From contig NZ_BMVG01000010.1 of assembly GCF_014650595.1 (NCBI RefSeq), forward strand, positions 62,001 through 126,000: a stretch of DNA of 64,000 bases, read 5' to 3'. Both the position numbers and the translations under genes were made by a program. Every line of letters starts with the position of its first letter. Within the stretch, counting starts at the first letter, position 1. The DNA is from Streptomyces alanosinicus. Lineage in GTDB: Bacteria; Actinomycetota; Actinomycetes; Streptomycetales; Streptomycetaceae. Positions 16,913 through 25,891 of the stretch are shown here, piece by piece. The notes under the pieces are model-generated. The model saw only the letters and a list, made by a program, of their open reading frames with translations, was not told where the DNA came from and searched no databases.

Positions 16913-17575
16913 TCACCCCTCGGGGAGCCCGACGGCGGGCAGCGCGGCGGGCGGCACCACCAGGTCCGCCCGCCCCCGGGTCGCCGCCACCAGGTCGGCG
17001 TTGCGCTGGTCCGTGCCCAGGACCCAGGCCACGGCCGTGTCGTGCTCCTTGCCGAACTCCTCGTGGCGGGCGATCAGCCGGCGGACGCGTTCGTGCTCGT
17101 CCGTCTCGCAGAACCAGACCTCGTCCAGGCACGGGCGTACCCGGGCCCAGGAACCCTCGGTCAGCAGAAGGTAGTTGCCCTCGGTGACCACGAGCCGGGC
17201 GGCCGGTGGTACCGGGATCGCGCCCGCGAGGGGCTGCTCCAGCACGCGCTCGAAGCCGGGGGCGTACACCACCTCGTCGGTGTCGTCGCGCAGCCGCCGC
17301 AGCAGCGCCGCGTACCCGGCCGCGTCGAAGGTGTCCGGCGCGCCCTTGCGGTCCCTGCGGCCCAGCCGGTCCAGTTCGACGTCGGCGAGGTGGAAGCCGT
17401 CCATGGGGACATGCGCGGCCCACCGCGGCTCGTCGCCGTTCAGGGCGCGCACCAGATGCCCGGCGAGGGTGGTCTTGCCCGCGCCGGGGCTGCCCGCGAT
17501 CCCGAGCACGGCACGCCGGCCGTCCCGCACGAGGCCACGCGCACGAACGAGAAGGTCATCGAAGGTCAGCGGCAC
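16913..17575 (-). CDS. P-loop nucleoside/sugar kinase family protein
   Basis: The 220-residue protein belongs to the uridine kinase/phosphoribulokinase-like family. VLGIAGSPGAGKTTLAGHLV (residues about 23-42) is the Walker A motif, and HVPMDGFHLADVELDRLGRR carries the DGFH segment typical of the pantothenate-kinase/FrcK-like group. LVVTEGNYLLL is the Walker B-like strand. It would transfer phosphate from ATP to a small hydroxyl substrate. The GTG start at 17575 has no clear ribosome binding site. Its stop is three bases from the convergent operon stop, and it diverges from the phosphoglucomutase gene, with about 140 bases between them for promoters. Confidence 0.75.
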   Translation of the reverse strand: MPLTFDDLLVRARGLVRDGRRAVLGIAGSPGAGKTTLAGHLVRALNGDEPRWAAHVPMDGFHLADVELDRLGRRDRKGAPDTFDAAGYAALLRRLRDDTDEVVYAPGFERVLEQPLAGAIPVPPAARLVVTEGNYLLLTEGSWARVRPCLDEVWFCETDEHERVRRLIARHEEFGKEHDTAVAWVLGTDQRNADLVAATRGRADLVVPPAALPAVGLPEG

Positions 17576-17715
17576 ACGGGACAGTGTGGCACCCTCGCGG
17601 TCCGGCGCGGCCGGGGGCCGGGCAGCGCGATTCTTTGCCGAGACGAGGCCGAGAAGAACCGGCCGCTGTGGCGTGCGCCACTCACTCGGCGCCGCCCATG
17701 GGGAAGAGTGCCGGT

Positions 17716-18456
17716 ATGACTCAGCTCGGTCTTCCCGAAGCGATCCAGGCCTGTCTGTTCGACCTCGACGGAGTCGTCACCAAGACGGCCGTCGTGCACG
17801 CGGCCGCCTGGAAGGAGACATTCGACGCGTTCCTGCGGGACTACGCGGGGGCACAGGGGCGCCCCTTCGACGAGGTCGCCGACTACGACGAGTACGTGGA
17901 CGGCCGCCCCCGCGCCGACGGCGTCCGCGCCTTCCTCGACTCACGCGGCATCCACCTGCCCGAGGGCACCCCCGAGGACCCGCCGGACACCCCGACCGTG
18001 CACGGCCTCGGCAACCGCAAGAACATCCTGCTGCTGGAGCGGATCCGCACCGGCGGGGTGGAGGCCTACGAAGGCACCCTGCGCTATCTGGCGGCGGTCC
18101 GCGCCCAGGGGCTGCGCACGGCGATCGTCTCCTCCAGCGCCAACTGCCAGGACGTGCTGCGCTCCGTCGACGCCGAGCACTTCTTCGACGTACGCATCGA
18201 CGGCGTCGTCGCCGCCGAACGGCGGCTGCCCGGCAAGCCGCACCCCGACACCTTCCTCGCCGCCGCCCACGACCTGGGCGTCGAGCCGGCGCGGGCGGCC
18301 GTCTTCGAGGACGCGCTGGCCGGCATGGACGCGGGCCGCGCGGGCGGCTTCGGGTATGTCGTCGGGGTGGACCGGGCCGGCCAGGCCGACGCGCTGTACG
18401 CACACGGCGCGAGCGTCGTGGTGAAGGATCTCGCCGAGCTGGGAGGCAAGCAGTGA
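17716..18456 (+). CDS. Beta-phosphoglucomutase family HAD hydrolase
   Basis: The 246-residue protein is a HAD-superfamily phosphotransferase. LFDLDGVVTKTAVVHAAAWK carries the nucleophile Asp16 and general acid Asp18. IVSSSANCQDVL is motif II, and GKPHPDTFLAAAHDLGVEPARAAVFEDALAGMDAG spans motifs III and IV (shown here only for position, residues about 175-210). Such enzymes convert beta-glucose 1-phosphate to glucose 6-phosphate. Its stop overlaps the GTG of the GH65 gene (GTGA), which makes the pairing functional: GH65 phosphorylases release beta-glucose 1-phosphate. Confidence 0.88.
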   Translation: MTQLGLPEAIQACLFDLDGVVTKTAVVHAAAWKETFDAFLRDYAGAQGRPFDEVADYDEYVDGRPRADGVRAFLDSRGIHLPEGTPEDPPDTPTVHGLGNRKNILLLERIRTGGVEAYEGTLRYLAAVRAQGLRTAIVSSSANCQDVLRSVDAEHFFDVRIDGVVAAERRLPGKPHPDTFLAAAHDLGVEPARAAVFEDALAGMDAGRAGGFGYVVGVDRAGQADALYAHGASVVVKDLAELGGKQ

Positions 18457-20807
18457 TCACCGACCGGTCGTACAGCGTGGAGCCGTGGGCCGTACGGGAG
18501 ACCGCCCTCGATCTCGGTGTGCTCGCCCAGAGCGAGTCCGTGTTCGCGCTGTCCAACGGGCACGTCGGCTGGCGCGGCAACCTCGACGAGGGCGAACCGC
18601 ACGGCCTGCCCGGCAGCTACCTCAACGGAGTGCACGAGGTGCACCCGCTGCCGTACGCCGAGGCGGGCTACGGCTACCCGGAGTCCGGGCAGACCGTCAT
18701 CAACGTCACCAACGGCAAGGTGCTCCGGCTGCTGGTGGACGACGAGCCGTTCGACCTGCGCTACGGCCGGCTCGTCGCCCATGAGCGGGTCCTGGACCTG
18801 CGCCGTGGCGTACTGGAGCGGACCTGCGAGTGGACCTCCCCGGCGGGCTCCACGGTCCGCGTGCGTTCGACCCGGCTGGTGTCGCTGACCCAGCGCGCGG
18901 TGGCCGCGGTGGCGTACGAGGTCCAGGCCGTCGGCTGTCGCAGCCGGGTGGTGATCCAGTCCGAACTGGTCGCCAACGAGACCCTGCCCGAGTCCGACGG
19001 CGACCCGCGCACCGCCATGGCGCTGCAGTCCCCGCTGGAGCCGGAGGACCACTTCGCCGCCGGCAGCCGGCTGCGGCTCGTGCACCGCACCCGGCGCAGC
19101 GGTCTGCGCGTGGCCGTGGCCGCCGACCACGTCGTCAGCGGCCCCGACCGCACCACCATACGCAGCGAGAGCGGCGCCGACGTCGCCCGGCTGACGGTCA
19201 CCTCCGTGCTGGAACCCGGCCAGACGCTGCGGGTGGAGAAACTCGTCGCCCACGGCTGGTCCGGCACCCGCTCGCTGCCCGCGATGGCCGACCAGGTCGA
19301 CGCCGCGCTCGCCGCCGCCGGGCACGACGGCTGGCCGGGCCTGGTGGCGGACCAGCGGGCCTGCCTGGACGACTTCTGGGCCCGCGCGGACGTCGAGGTG
19401 GAGGGCGACGAGGAGGTCCAGCAGGCGGTCCGCTTCGCCCTGTTCCATGTCCTGCAGGCCGGCAGCCGCGCCGAGCAGCGCGCCATTCCGGCGAAGGGCC
19501 TGACCGGCTCCGGCTACGACGGGCACGCCTTCTGGGACACCGAGATGTTCGTGCTGCCCGTGCTCACGCACACCGCGCCCGCGGCCGTCGCCGAGGCGCT
19601 GCGCTGGCGGTACAGCACACTGGACGAGGCCCGTGAGCGGGCGGCCCAACTGGGCCTCGGCGGCGCCGCGTTCCCCTGGCGGACCATCGCCGGACCGGAG
19701 GGCTCGGCGTACTGGCCGGCCGGCACCGCCGCCTTCCATGTGAACGCCGGCATCGCCGACGCCGTGATCCGGTACGTCGAGGCCACCGGGGACACCGCGT
19801 TCGAGCGCGAGACCGGCGTGGAGCTGCTGGTGGAGACGGCCCGGCTGTGGCGCTCGCTGGGCCATCACGACACCCGCGGCGTCTTCCACATCGACGGCGT
19901 CACCGGGCCCGACGAGTACAGCGCGGTCGCCGACGACAACACGTACACCAACCTGATGGCCCGGCAGAACCTGCTCGCCGCGGCCGACGCCGCCGAGCGC
20001 CATCCACGCGAGGCGTCCCGGCTGGGCGTGGGCGAGGAGGAGAGCGCGGCCTGGCGGGACGCCGCCGAGGCCATGCACATCCCCTACAACGACGAACTCG
20101 GCGTGCACGAGCAGCACACCGGCTTCACCCGCTACCAGCGCTGGGACTTCGCGGGCACCCGCGCCGACCAGTACCCCCTGCTGCTGCACTTCCCCTACTT
20201 CGACCTCTACCGCAAGCAGGTCGTCAAGCAGGCCGACCTGGTGCTGGCGATGTACACCTGCGGCGAGCACTTCACCTCGGGGTACGACGAGGACCAGGTC
20301 GCCCGGAACTTCGCCTACTACGAGCCGCTGACCGTCCGGGACTCCTCGCTGTCGGCCTGCTGCCAGGCCGTCATCGCCGCCCAGGCGGGCCATCCGGACC
20401 TCGCCCACGCCTACACCACCGAGGCGGCCCTGATGGATCTGCAGGACCTGGAGCACAACACGCGCGACGGGCTGCACATCGCCTCGCTGGCCGGAACCTG
20501 GATGGCGCTGGTGGCGGGGTTCGGCGGGATGCGCCGGGACGGCGAGCGGCTGCGGTTCGCCCCGCGTCTGCCGGAGCGGCTGAGCCGGCTCGCCTTCCAC
20601 GTCCAGTTCCGCGGGCGGCGGCTGCGGGTGGACATCGGCGCGGACAAGACCACGTACGCGCTGCTGGACGGGCCACCGCTGACCCTGCGTCACCATGGGG
20701 AGCCGGTGACGGTGAGCACGGAGGAACCGGCGGTGCGGACCGTCCCTCCAGCGGTCCGCCGGCCCACCCCGGAGCAACCACCGCATCGCGCCCCGAACGA
20801 CATCTGA
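18453..20807 (+). CDS. Glycoside hydrolase family 65 disaccharide phosphorylase
   Basis: The 784-residue protein has the GH65 arrangement: an N-terminal beta-sandwich (SVFALSNGHVGWRGNLDEGE), a central alpha/alpha barrel and a C-terminal beta domain. GYDGHAFWDTEMFVLPVLTH and HIDGVTGPDEYSAVADDNTY hold the substrate and catalytic regions; the Glu of GPDEY, near residue 488, is the general acid. LYRKQVVKQADLVLAMYT lies near the phosphate site. The enzyme would phosphorolyse an alpha-glucosyl disaccharide such as trehalose, kojibiose or maltose to beta-glucose 1-phosphate. Sequence alone does not decide which. GGGAGG precedes the GTG start, and translation is coupled to the phosphoglucomutase. Confidence 0.9.
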   Translation: MITDRSYSVEPWAVRETALDLGVLAQSESVFALSNGHVGWRGNLDEGEPHGLPGSYLNGVHEVHPLPYAEAGYGYPESGQTVINVTNGKVLRLLVDDEPFDLRYGRLVAHERVLDLRRGVLERTCEWTSPAGSTVRVRSTRLVSLTQRAVAAVAYEVQAVGCRSRVVIQSELVANETLPESDGDPRTAMALQSPLEPEDHFAAGSRLRLVHRTRRSGLRVAVAADHVVSGPDRTTIRSESGADVARLTVTSVLEPGQTLRVEKLVAHGWSGTRSLPAMADQVDAALAAAGHDGWPGLVADQRACLDDFWARADVEVEGDEEVQQAVRFALFHVLQAGSRAEQRAIPAKGLTGSGYDGHAFWDTEMFVLPVLTHTAPAAVAEALRWRYSTLDEARERAAQLGLGGAAFPWRTIAGPEGSAYWPAGTAAFHVNAGIADAVIRYVEATGDTAFERETGVELLVETARLWRSLGHHDTRGVFHIDGVTGPDEYSAVADDNTYTNLMARQNLLAAADAAERHPREASRLGVGEEESAAWRDAAEAMHIPYNDELGVHEQHTGFTRYQRWDFAGTRADQYPLLLHFPYFDLYRKQVVKQADLVLAMYTCGEHFTSGYDEDQVARNFAYYEPLTVRDSSLSACCQAVIAAQAGHPDLAHAYTTEAALMDLQDLEHNTRDGLHIASLAGTWMALVAGFGGMRRDGERLRFAPRLPERLSRLAFHVQFRGRRLRVDIGADKTTYALLDGPPLTLRHHGEPVTVSTEEPAVRTVPPAVRRPTPEQPPHRAPNDI

Positions 20808-20829
20808 ACCACGATGACTGACGGTACGT

Positions 20830-21470
20830 CAGCTCGCTGAAGAGACGCGGGGCCGCGCGACCAACCACGGCGGCACCGCCGGCCGCCGGCCCGTCGGCGG
20901 TCTCAGTTCCGCACGCCGACAGCCGACCCGGCACATCGCTCGTCGCGTCCACCGCGAGTGTCGCCGACAGGGTTCCGAGGAGAGGACGGCCGCCGCGGCG
21001 GGTGGGCGGTGGTCCGCCGGTCGCAGACCATGGCCGCCGCCTGCTCGTCGGCGCACCGGGCCACCGCTCCACCGGGAAGCCGACGGCCGTACGCACCGCG
21101 GCGAGCAGCGGTCGGCCCGCCGCCGCGAGTGTCGTCGCCGCGACCAACGGCCCGTGTCCGTAGGTCAGTTGGGCGCGTTCACGCTCGGGTGTCCGCCGAG
21201 TGCCCCGCTCGGCGGGTGTGGCCCGGGGCGCGCGTACGGTGATCGCCACCCGTGCGGGAGAGGACGCGAGGGCGATCGCCCCGGGCGCCGGATCGGTGAC
21301 CATGTGCCCGTCCTCGTGGGCCTCGTGGATCACTGCCGGTGCGCCCCCGGGCAGCGCGGCGGCCGGCAGGACCAGCGATCCGGCCCCACCACCGGCAGCA
21401 GCAGGCACGGCAGCAGCGGGCACGGCACCAGCAGGCACGGCGCCGGCGGGCTCTACACGTCGAACCTCAT
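20830..21470 (-). pseudogene. Decayed M56 family metallopeptidase (BlaR/MecR-like sensor)
   Basis: An ATG at 21470 overlaps the BlaI stop (ATGA), as in intact blaI-M56 operons, and gives MRFDV before a TAG at 21453. Downstream the frame has only family fragments: a stretch around MVTDPAPGAIALASS and ARVAITVRAP, then ERERAQLTYGHGPLVAATTL, RPLLAAVRTAVGFPVERW and LLGTLSATL. The HExxH zinc site of the family would sit in the ERERAQ segment; both His codons are now Arg and Gln. The membrane segments before it are gone, replaced by GCC/GCT-rich repeats. The gene is dead by several independent lesions, leaving BlaI without its usual partner. Confidence 0.75.
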
Positions 21471-21850
21471 GTGCCGCCCTCGGCGAGCAGCTCCCGCAGT
21501 GCCCGCTCCTCCTCGGGGCTCAGCCCCGTCACGAACTGCTGGAGCGCGGCGATCGGGTCCGGGCCGCGGTTCAGTGCCTCGTGCATCGCCTCGGCGGTCA
21601 GCTCGGCCGCGTTCTTCGCCGGACGGTACGCACCGCGCCGCCCGTCGGCGTCCCGGAGCACCAGGCCCTTGTCGTAGAGGCGTTTGAGGATGGTGTGCAC
21701 CGTGTTGTAGGCGAGTTCGCCGTCGATCTCGGCCTGGATCTCCGCCGGGGTCAGCGGCCGCTCGGTGGCCCAGAGCGCGGCCAGTACCGCACTCTCCAGC
21801 TCACCGGCGCTGCGCCGCTCCGCCCTGCCGCGAGCCCCTGTGCCACCCAT
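21467..21850 (-). CDS. BlaI/MecI/CopY family transcriptional repressor
   Basis: The 127-residue protein is a Penicillinase_R winged helix: ELESAVLAALWATERPLTPA, then YNTVHTILKRLYDKGLVLRD, the recognition helix and wing. The C-terminal third (SPEEERALRELLAE) is the dimerisation helix. In this family the repressor is cleaved or released when the M56 membrane protease encoded next to it senses a signal; here that protease gene is ruined. It is divergent from the operon with UPF0104, PrcB and DUF347 genes. A perfect palindrome of the TACA/TGTA type lies 130 bases upstream, so autoregulation plus control of that operon is the likely role. Confidence 0.88.
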   Translation of the reverse strand: MGGTGARGRAERRSAGELESAVLAALWATERPLTPAEIQAEIDGELAYNTVHTILKRLYDKGLVLRDADGRRGAYRPAKNAAELTAEAMHEALNRGPDPIAALQQFVTGLSPEEERALRELLAEGGT

Positions 21851-21979
21851 GTTCCAACCTTACAGCGCGTAGTGCCATCGGCCGGATGGCCCCGTCCGTC
21901 CGACAAGAAGCCGCGATTCCGGGTATTTTGTTGATGTTTTTCCCTGGTCCGACGGCGCCTGTGCATACCCCCGCCCTTG

Positions 21980-21998
21980 ACCCTACAGACTGTAGGGT
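21980..21998. promoter_or_regulatory. BlaI-type operator
   Basis: ACCCTACAG-A-CTGTAGGGT is a perfect 19-base palindrome with the TACA...TGTA halves typical of BlaI/MecI sites. It overlaps a TTGACC element at 21977-21982 that could be the -35 box of the rightward operon starting at 22035, and lies between that operon and the blaI gene. Confidence 0.75.
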
Positions 21999-22034
21999 GG
22001 AAAGGGTTCCGCACGCCGAGGGGGCAGACAGCTG

Positions 22035-22985
22035 ATGACGACCTCACCGGCCCGCCGCGCCGCCTCCCTCGGCCGGCGCCGCGTCCACTGGCATGCCGGC
22101 GTTCTGCTCGCCGTCCTGTGCGGCGGGCTCTATCTGGCCCGGCGGCACTGGCCCGCCGTCGAGAGCGGCGCCGGACGGCTGGCCGGCGCCGACCAGGGCT
22201 GGCTGCTGGTCGGCGCCACCGCGGCCCTCGGTACCTGGGCGGCCTCGGCACTCGCCCAGCAGGGCGCGGTCCTGCGCAGGCTGCCCGGACCCCGGCTCCT
22301 CGCCGCCCAGTTCGCCGCCTCCGCCGTCGGCCATCTGCTGCCCGCCGGGCTCGGTGCCGGCGCGGTGAACCTGCGGTTCCTCATGCGCTGCGGACTGCCC
22401 GCGGGGCGCTCGGCCAGTGCCCTCGCCGTCAAGGCCACCGCCGGTGCCGCCGTCCGCCTGACCCTGATCGCGCTGCTCGCCCCGGCCTGTCCCGGCCTGC
22501 TGCGCCGGCCGCACCCCGCCCCGACGGCCCTCGCCGTCGCCGTGGCCGCCCTCGTCGTGCTCGGCGCCCTGCCGATGACCCCCTGGTGGGCCCGGTGCCG
22601 GCAGGCCCTGTCAGCCGTCCGCGCCGACATCCGCGCCCTGCACGGCTGTCCCGCACGCGCGGCGGCCCTGTGGGGCGGCTCCCTCGCCTTCGCCGCGCTG
22701 CACTGTCTGGTCCTCGCCTCCGTCACCCAGGCCGTCGCCCTGCCGCTGCCCCCGCAGCAGGTGGCCCTGCTCTACCTCGCCGCCAGCAGCGCCGCCGCCC
22801 TGCTGCCCACCCCGGGCGGCCTCGGCTCCCTGGACGCGGCGCTCGCCCTCGCCCTCACCGTCGCGGGCGCCCCCGGCGCGGCGGCCGCCTCCGCCGTGCT
22901 CGGCTACCGGCTGCTGACCGTATGGCTGCCGCTGCTCCCGGGTCTGCTGGTGCTCGGCGTGCTGGTGCGGCGCAAAGCCCTGTGA
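22035..22985 (+). CDS. UPF0104 / lysylphosphatidylglycerol synthase-like membrane protein
   Basis: The 316-residue protein has about eight membrane segments. It matches the flippase-type domain of the MprF/UPF0104 family: FAASAVGHLLPAGLGAGAVN in the first half and LLPTPGGLGSLDAALALALT near residue 262, the family's best-conserved loop. There is no aminoacyl-transfer domain, so lipid translocation or a related membrane role is more likely than synthesis of lysyl lipid. It is the first gene after the BlaI-type operator. PrcB follows after 75 bases on the same strand. Confidence 0.8.
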   Translation: MTTSPARRAASLGRRRVHWHAGVLLAVLCGGLYLARRHWPAVESGAGRLAGADQGWLLVGATAALGTWAASALAQQGAVLRRLPGPRLLAAQFAASAVGHLLPAGLGAGAVNLRFLMRCGLPAGRSASALAVKATAGAAVRLTLIALLAPACPGLLRRPHPAPTALAVAVAALVVLGALPMTPWWARCRQALSAVRADIRALHGCPARAAALWGGSLAFAALHCLVLASVTQAVALPLPPQQVALLYLAASSAAALLPTPGGLGSLDAALALALTVAGAPGAAAASAVLGYRLLTVWLPLLPGLLVLGVLVRRKAL

Positions 22986-23060
22986 AGGACGGGGAGTTTG
23001 CCCTGCGCCCACCCCAGGTAGGAGTCGGGTGTCACATGCCGTCACAGGAGGGGGAGGGCC

Positions 23061-23915
23061 ATGCCGGGCCAAGAGACCGCGGGGCTGCCGAGCGAGGCGT
23101 TCTTCACGCCGGGGACGTCGTCCTTCACCGAGTTCCTGGCCGCTCACCGCCCCGGGCTGCTGCCCACCGCACCCGCTTTGCCCGACGGTGTACGGGTGGC
23201 CGCCGACCGGTTCCCGCACGGCACCACCGTCCTCGCCCTCGTCTACGGCGACGGCGTGCTGATCGCCGGCGACCGCCGCGCCACCATGGGCCATCTCATC
23301 GCCCAGCGCGACCTGGAGAAGGTGCACCCCGCCGACGACCACACGGCCGTCGCCTTCGCCGGCACCGTCGGCCTCGCCGTCGACATGGTGCGGCTCTACC
23401 AGGTCGAGCTGACGCACTTCGAGAAGATCGAGGGCATCCCGATGACCCTGGCCGGCAAGGCGACCCGCCTCGCGGCCATGATCCGGCAGAACCTCGCCCA
23501 GGCCATGCAGGGCCTCGCCGTCGTCCCGCTGCTCGCCGGCTACGACGTCACCGCGCCCGACGGCGGCCGCGGCCGTATCTTCGGCTTCGACCCGGCCGGC
23601 GGCCTGTACGAGAAGTCCGACTTCTACGCCGAGGGCTCCGGCTCCCCGTACGCCCGGGGCGCCCTGAAGAAGCTCTACCGGCCGGGCCTGACCCGCCGTG
23701 AGGCCGCGCTCGCCGCGCTCCAGGCGCTGTACGACGCCGCCGACGACGACTCGGCCACCGGCGGCCCGGACCTGACCCGCAGGATCTTCCCCGTCGTGTC
23801 GGTGATCACCGAGGACGGCTTCGAGCGGCTGTCCGAGACGGAGACCGAGGAACTGAGCCGGGAGATGATCCTGTGGCGCGGCGAGCGCCCGGACGGACCG
23901 CACGCCACGCCCTGA
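23061..23915 (+). CDS. prcB: Proteasome subunit beta, orphan paralogue
   Basis: The 284-residue protein is an actinobacterial 20S proteasome beta subunit with a 54-residue propeptide (SEAFFTPGTSSFTEFLAAHR). Autocleavage in HGTT would expose Thr55. In mature numbering Thr1, Asp17 and Lys33 are all present (GDRRATMGHLIAQRDLEKV), so the active site is complete. LYDAADDDSATGGPDL near the C-terminus is also conserved. The usual neighbours, prcA, pup, dop, pafA and the ATPase arc/mpa, are absent. Instead it sits between two membrane-protein genes under a BlaI-type operator. It is either a second beta subunit that assembles with PrcA from elsewhere or a stand-alone peptidase. Confidence 0.92.
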   Translation: MPGQETAGLPSEAFFTPGTSSFTEFLAAHRPGLLPTAPALPDGVRVAADRFPHGTTVLALVYGDGVLIAGDRRATMGHLIAQRDLEKVHPADDHTAVAFAGTVGLAVDMVRLYQVELTHFEKIEGIPMTLAGKATRLAAMIRQNLAQAMQGLAVVPLLAGYDVTAPDGGRGRIFGFDPAGGLYEKSDFYAEGSGSPYARGALKKLYRPGLTRREAALAALQALYDAADDDSATGGPDLTRRIFPVVSVITEDGFERLSETETEELSREMILWRGERPDGPHATP

Positions 23916-23929
23916 GCACCGGCGCCACC

Positions 23930-24766
23930 ATGACATCAGAGACCTCTTCGACCACGGTGGCCGGCACCGGCACCGGCACCGGCTTGCCGGGCCTTGTGCG
24001 CTGGAACAAGGTGCCGGAAGTCACCGTCTACTTCTGGGTGATCAAGGTGCTGTGCACCACGGTCGGCGAGACCTGCGCCGACCTGCTGAACGAGAAGGCC
24101 GGCCTCGGACTGACCGGTGTCTCGCTGCTGATGAGCGCGCTGCTCGCCGTGGTGCTCGTGGTCCAGTTCCGCACCAAGGCCTACCGCGCCGGTGTGTACT
24201 GGCTCGCCGTCGCCCTGATCAGCGTCGTCGGCACCCTGGTCAGCGACAACCTGACCGACAACATGGGCGTGGCCCTGGAGACGACCACGACCGTCTTCGG
24301 GATCGCCCTGGCGGTCGTCTTCGCCCTCTGGTACCGCACCGAGCGCACCCTGTCGATCCACCACATCGACACCACCCGCCGTGAGGCCTTCTACTGGCTC
24401 GCCGTGCTGTTCACCTTCGCGCTCGGCACCTCCGCCGGCGACCTGGTCGCCGGGAAGATGGGCCTCGGCTACTGGGTGTCGGCGCTGCTGTTCGCCGCCG
24501 CCATCGCCGCCGTCGCCCTCGCCCGGTTCGCCCTCGGCCTCAGCGCCGTGACCAGCTTCTGGATCGCCTACGTCCTCACCCGGCCGCTCGGCGCGTCCGT
24601 CGGCGACTACCTCTCCCAGCCCACCGGCGACGGCGGCCTCGGCCTCGGCCTCGGCACCGTGGTGACCAGCGCGCTGTTCCTCGGCGTCATCCTCGCCCTG
24701 GTCGTCTACCTCATCGTCACCCGCAAGGACATCACCGAGGAACGCTCCGCACCACGTCACGCCTGA
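23930..24766 (+). CDS. DUF347-like (COG4705) membrane protein
   Basis: The 278-residue protein has eight or so membrane segments arranged as four internal repeats of about 60 residues. Each begins with a motif like KVPEVTVYFWVIKVLCTTVG with a following GD/GE and a D residue: ETCADLLNEK, VSDNLTDNM, SAGDLVAGKMGLG and SVGDYLSQPTGDGGLG. This is the repeat seen in uncharacterised membrane-anchored proteins of the DUF347 type. No function is established. It follows prcB after 14 bases and is surely in the same transcript. The conserved Asp residues inside membrane segments suggest ion or substrate transport (inference). Confidence 0.75.
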   Translation: MTSETSSTTVAGTGTGTGLPGLVRWNKVPEVTVYFWVIKVLCTTVGETCADLLNEKAGLGLTGVSLLMSALLAVVLVVQFRTKAYRAGVYWLAVALISVVGTLVSDNLTDNMGVALETTTTVFGIALAVVFALWYRTERTLSIHHIDTTRREAFYWLAVLFTFALGTSAGDLVAGKMGLGYWVSALLFAAAIAAVALARFALGLSAVTSFWIAYVLTRPLGASVGDYLSQPTGDGGLGLGLGTVVTSALFLGVILALVVYLIVTRKDITEERSAPRHA

Positions 24767-24815
24767 GCAGTCACTTCGATATGGCGCAGCCTCATCGAGC
24801 ATGGTCGGCAGGGGC

Positions 24816-25721
24816 TCAGGCGGTGCCCTCGCCCGGCTTGTCGAGGAGAGCCAACTGCTGCTCGGTCAGGCGCAGGTTTCCGGCGGCGATGTTCTCCGCG
24901 AGGTGTGCCGGGTTCGTGGTGCCGGGAATGGCCAGCACATGCGGACCACGGTGGAGTGTCCACGCGAGCCGCACCTGGGCCGGCGTCACGTCGTGAGCGC
25001 GTGCCACGGAGTGGACGCGCGCATCGCGCTCCTGAACGGCGGCTGCCTCGCGCCGCAGGCCGGAGACGGCGAAGTACGGGACGAAGGCGATGCCCTGCTC
25101 CCGGCACAGGTCCACCAGTCCGATCTCGTCGGCGCGGCGCCAGTCCAGGCCGTACGAGTTCTGCACGCAGACCACGGGCGCGATCGTCAGGGCCTCGGCG
25201 ACTTGCTCCGGGCGGACATTCGACAACCCGAGGTGCCGGATCAGGCCCGCCTGGCGCAGCTCGGCGAGGACGCCGAAGTGCTCGGTGACCGAGGCCATAC
25301 CGGGGCCGTTGCGACGCAGGTTCACCACGTCCAGGTGATCGCGGCCGAGCTGGCGCAGGTTCTCCTCGACCTGGCCGCGCAGCTGCTCGGGGCGGGTTAT
25401 GTCGAGCCACTCCCCGGAGGCATCGCGCGACGGGCCGACCTTGGTCACCACGACCACGTCGCCGTGCCAGGACGACAGGGCCCGGTTGATGAGCTCGTTC
25501 GCGGACCGCAGCGGCGAGAAATAGAAGGCGGCCGTATCGATGTGATCGACACCCTGCTCGAACGCGCTGTGCAGCAGGCCGACGGCGACATCGCGGTCGA
25601 TCGGCGTGCCGTCGGAGTTTCCCATCATGCCGTTGCCCGTCAGCCGCATCGCGCCGTAGCCGATGCGATTCACCTCCAGGTCCCCGAGCTTCCAGGTCCC
25701 CGCCGCTGTCACTGCGCTCAC
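24816..25721 (-). CDS. Aldo/keto reductase
   Basis: The 301-residue protein is a TIM-barrel NADPH-dependent oxidoreductase. VDHIDTAAFYFSPLRSANEL carries the catalytic Asp and Tyr and VVVVTKVGPS the Lys. The usual catalytic His position is in LDVVNLRRNG, where His is replaced, as is common in this subgroup. The NADPH-binding end is PGTTNPAHLAENIAAGNLRL. About 65 percent of residues match the second reductase at 26728-27639, so the two are recent paralogues. The physiological carbonyl substrate is unknown. The short gap to the GNAT gene's end at 25892 leaves room for a promoter. Confidence 0.88.
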   Translation of the reverse strand: MSAVTAAGTWKLGDLEVNRIGYGAMRLTGNGMMGNSDGTPIDRDVAVGLLHSAFEQGVDHIDTAAFYFSPLRSANELINRALSSWHGDVVVVTKVGPSRDASGEWLDITRPEQLRGQVEENLRQLGRDHLDVVNLRRNGPGMASVTEHFGVLAELRQAGLIRHLGLSNVRPEQVAEALTIAPVVCVQNSYGLDWRRADEIGLVDLCREQGIAFVPYFAVSGLRREAAAVQERDARVHSVARAHDVTPAQVRLAWTLHRGPHVLAIPGTTNPAHLAENIAAGNLRLTEQQLALLDKPGEGTA

Positions 25722-25891
25722 CGTGCTCCTTCGTCCGCCGGCCTGTCAGGTTCTGGAGTATGGGGTGGTCACGGCGTGCTGCGACAGGTCTACGGACCGG
25801 GCGAAACCTCACATCCCCCTGGGGAACCAACCCTCGGTACTTATCCGTTGGACCTACCGAGACAGCGTCGGTCAGGAAGGAGTCCCAGGCC

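Noticed and set aside
23061..23915. The canonical proteasome locus
   Set aside because: No prcA, pup, dop, pafA or ATPase gene lies on either side; both neighbours are membrane proteins.
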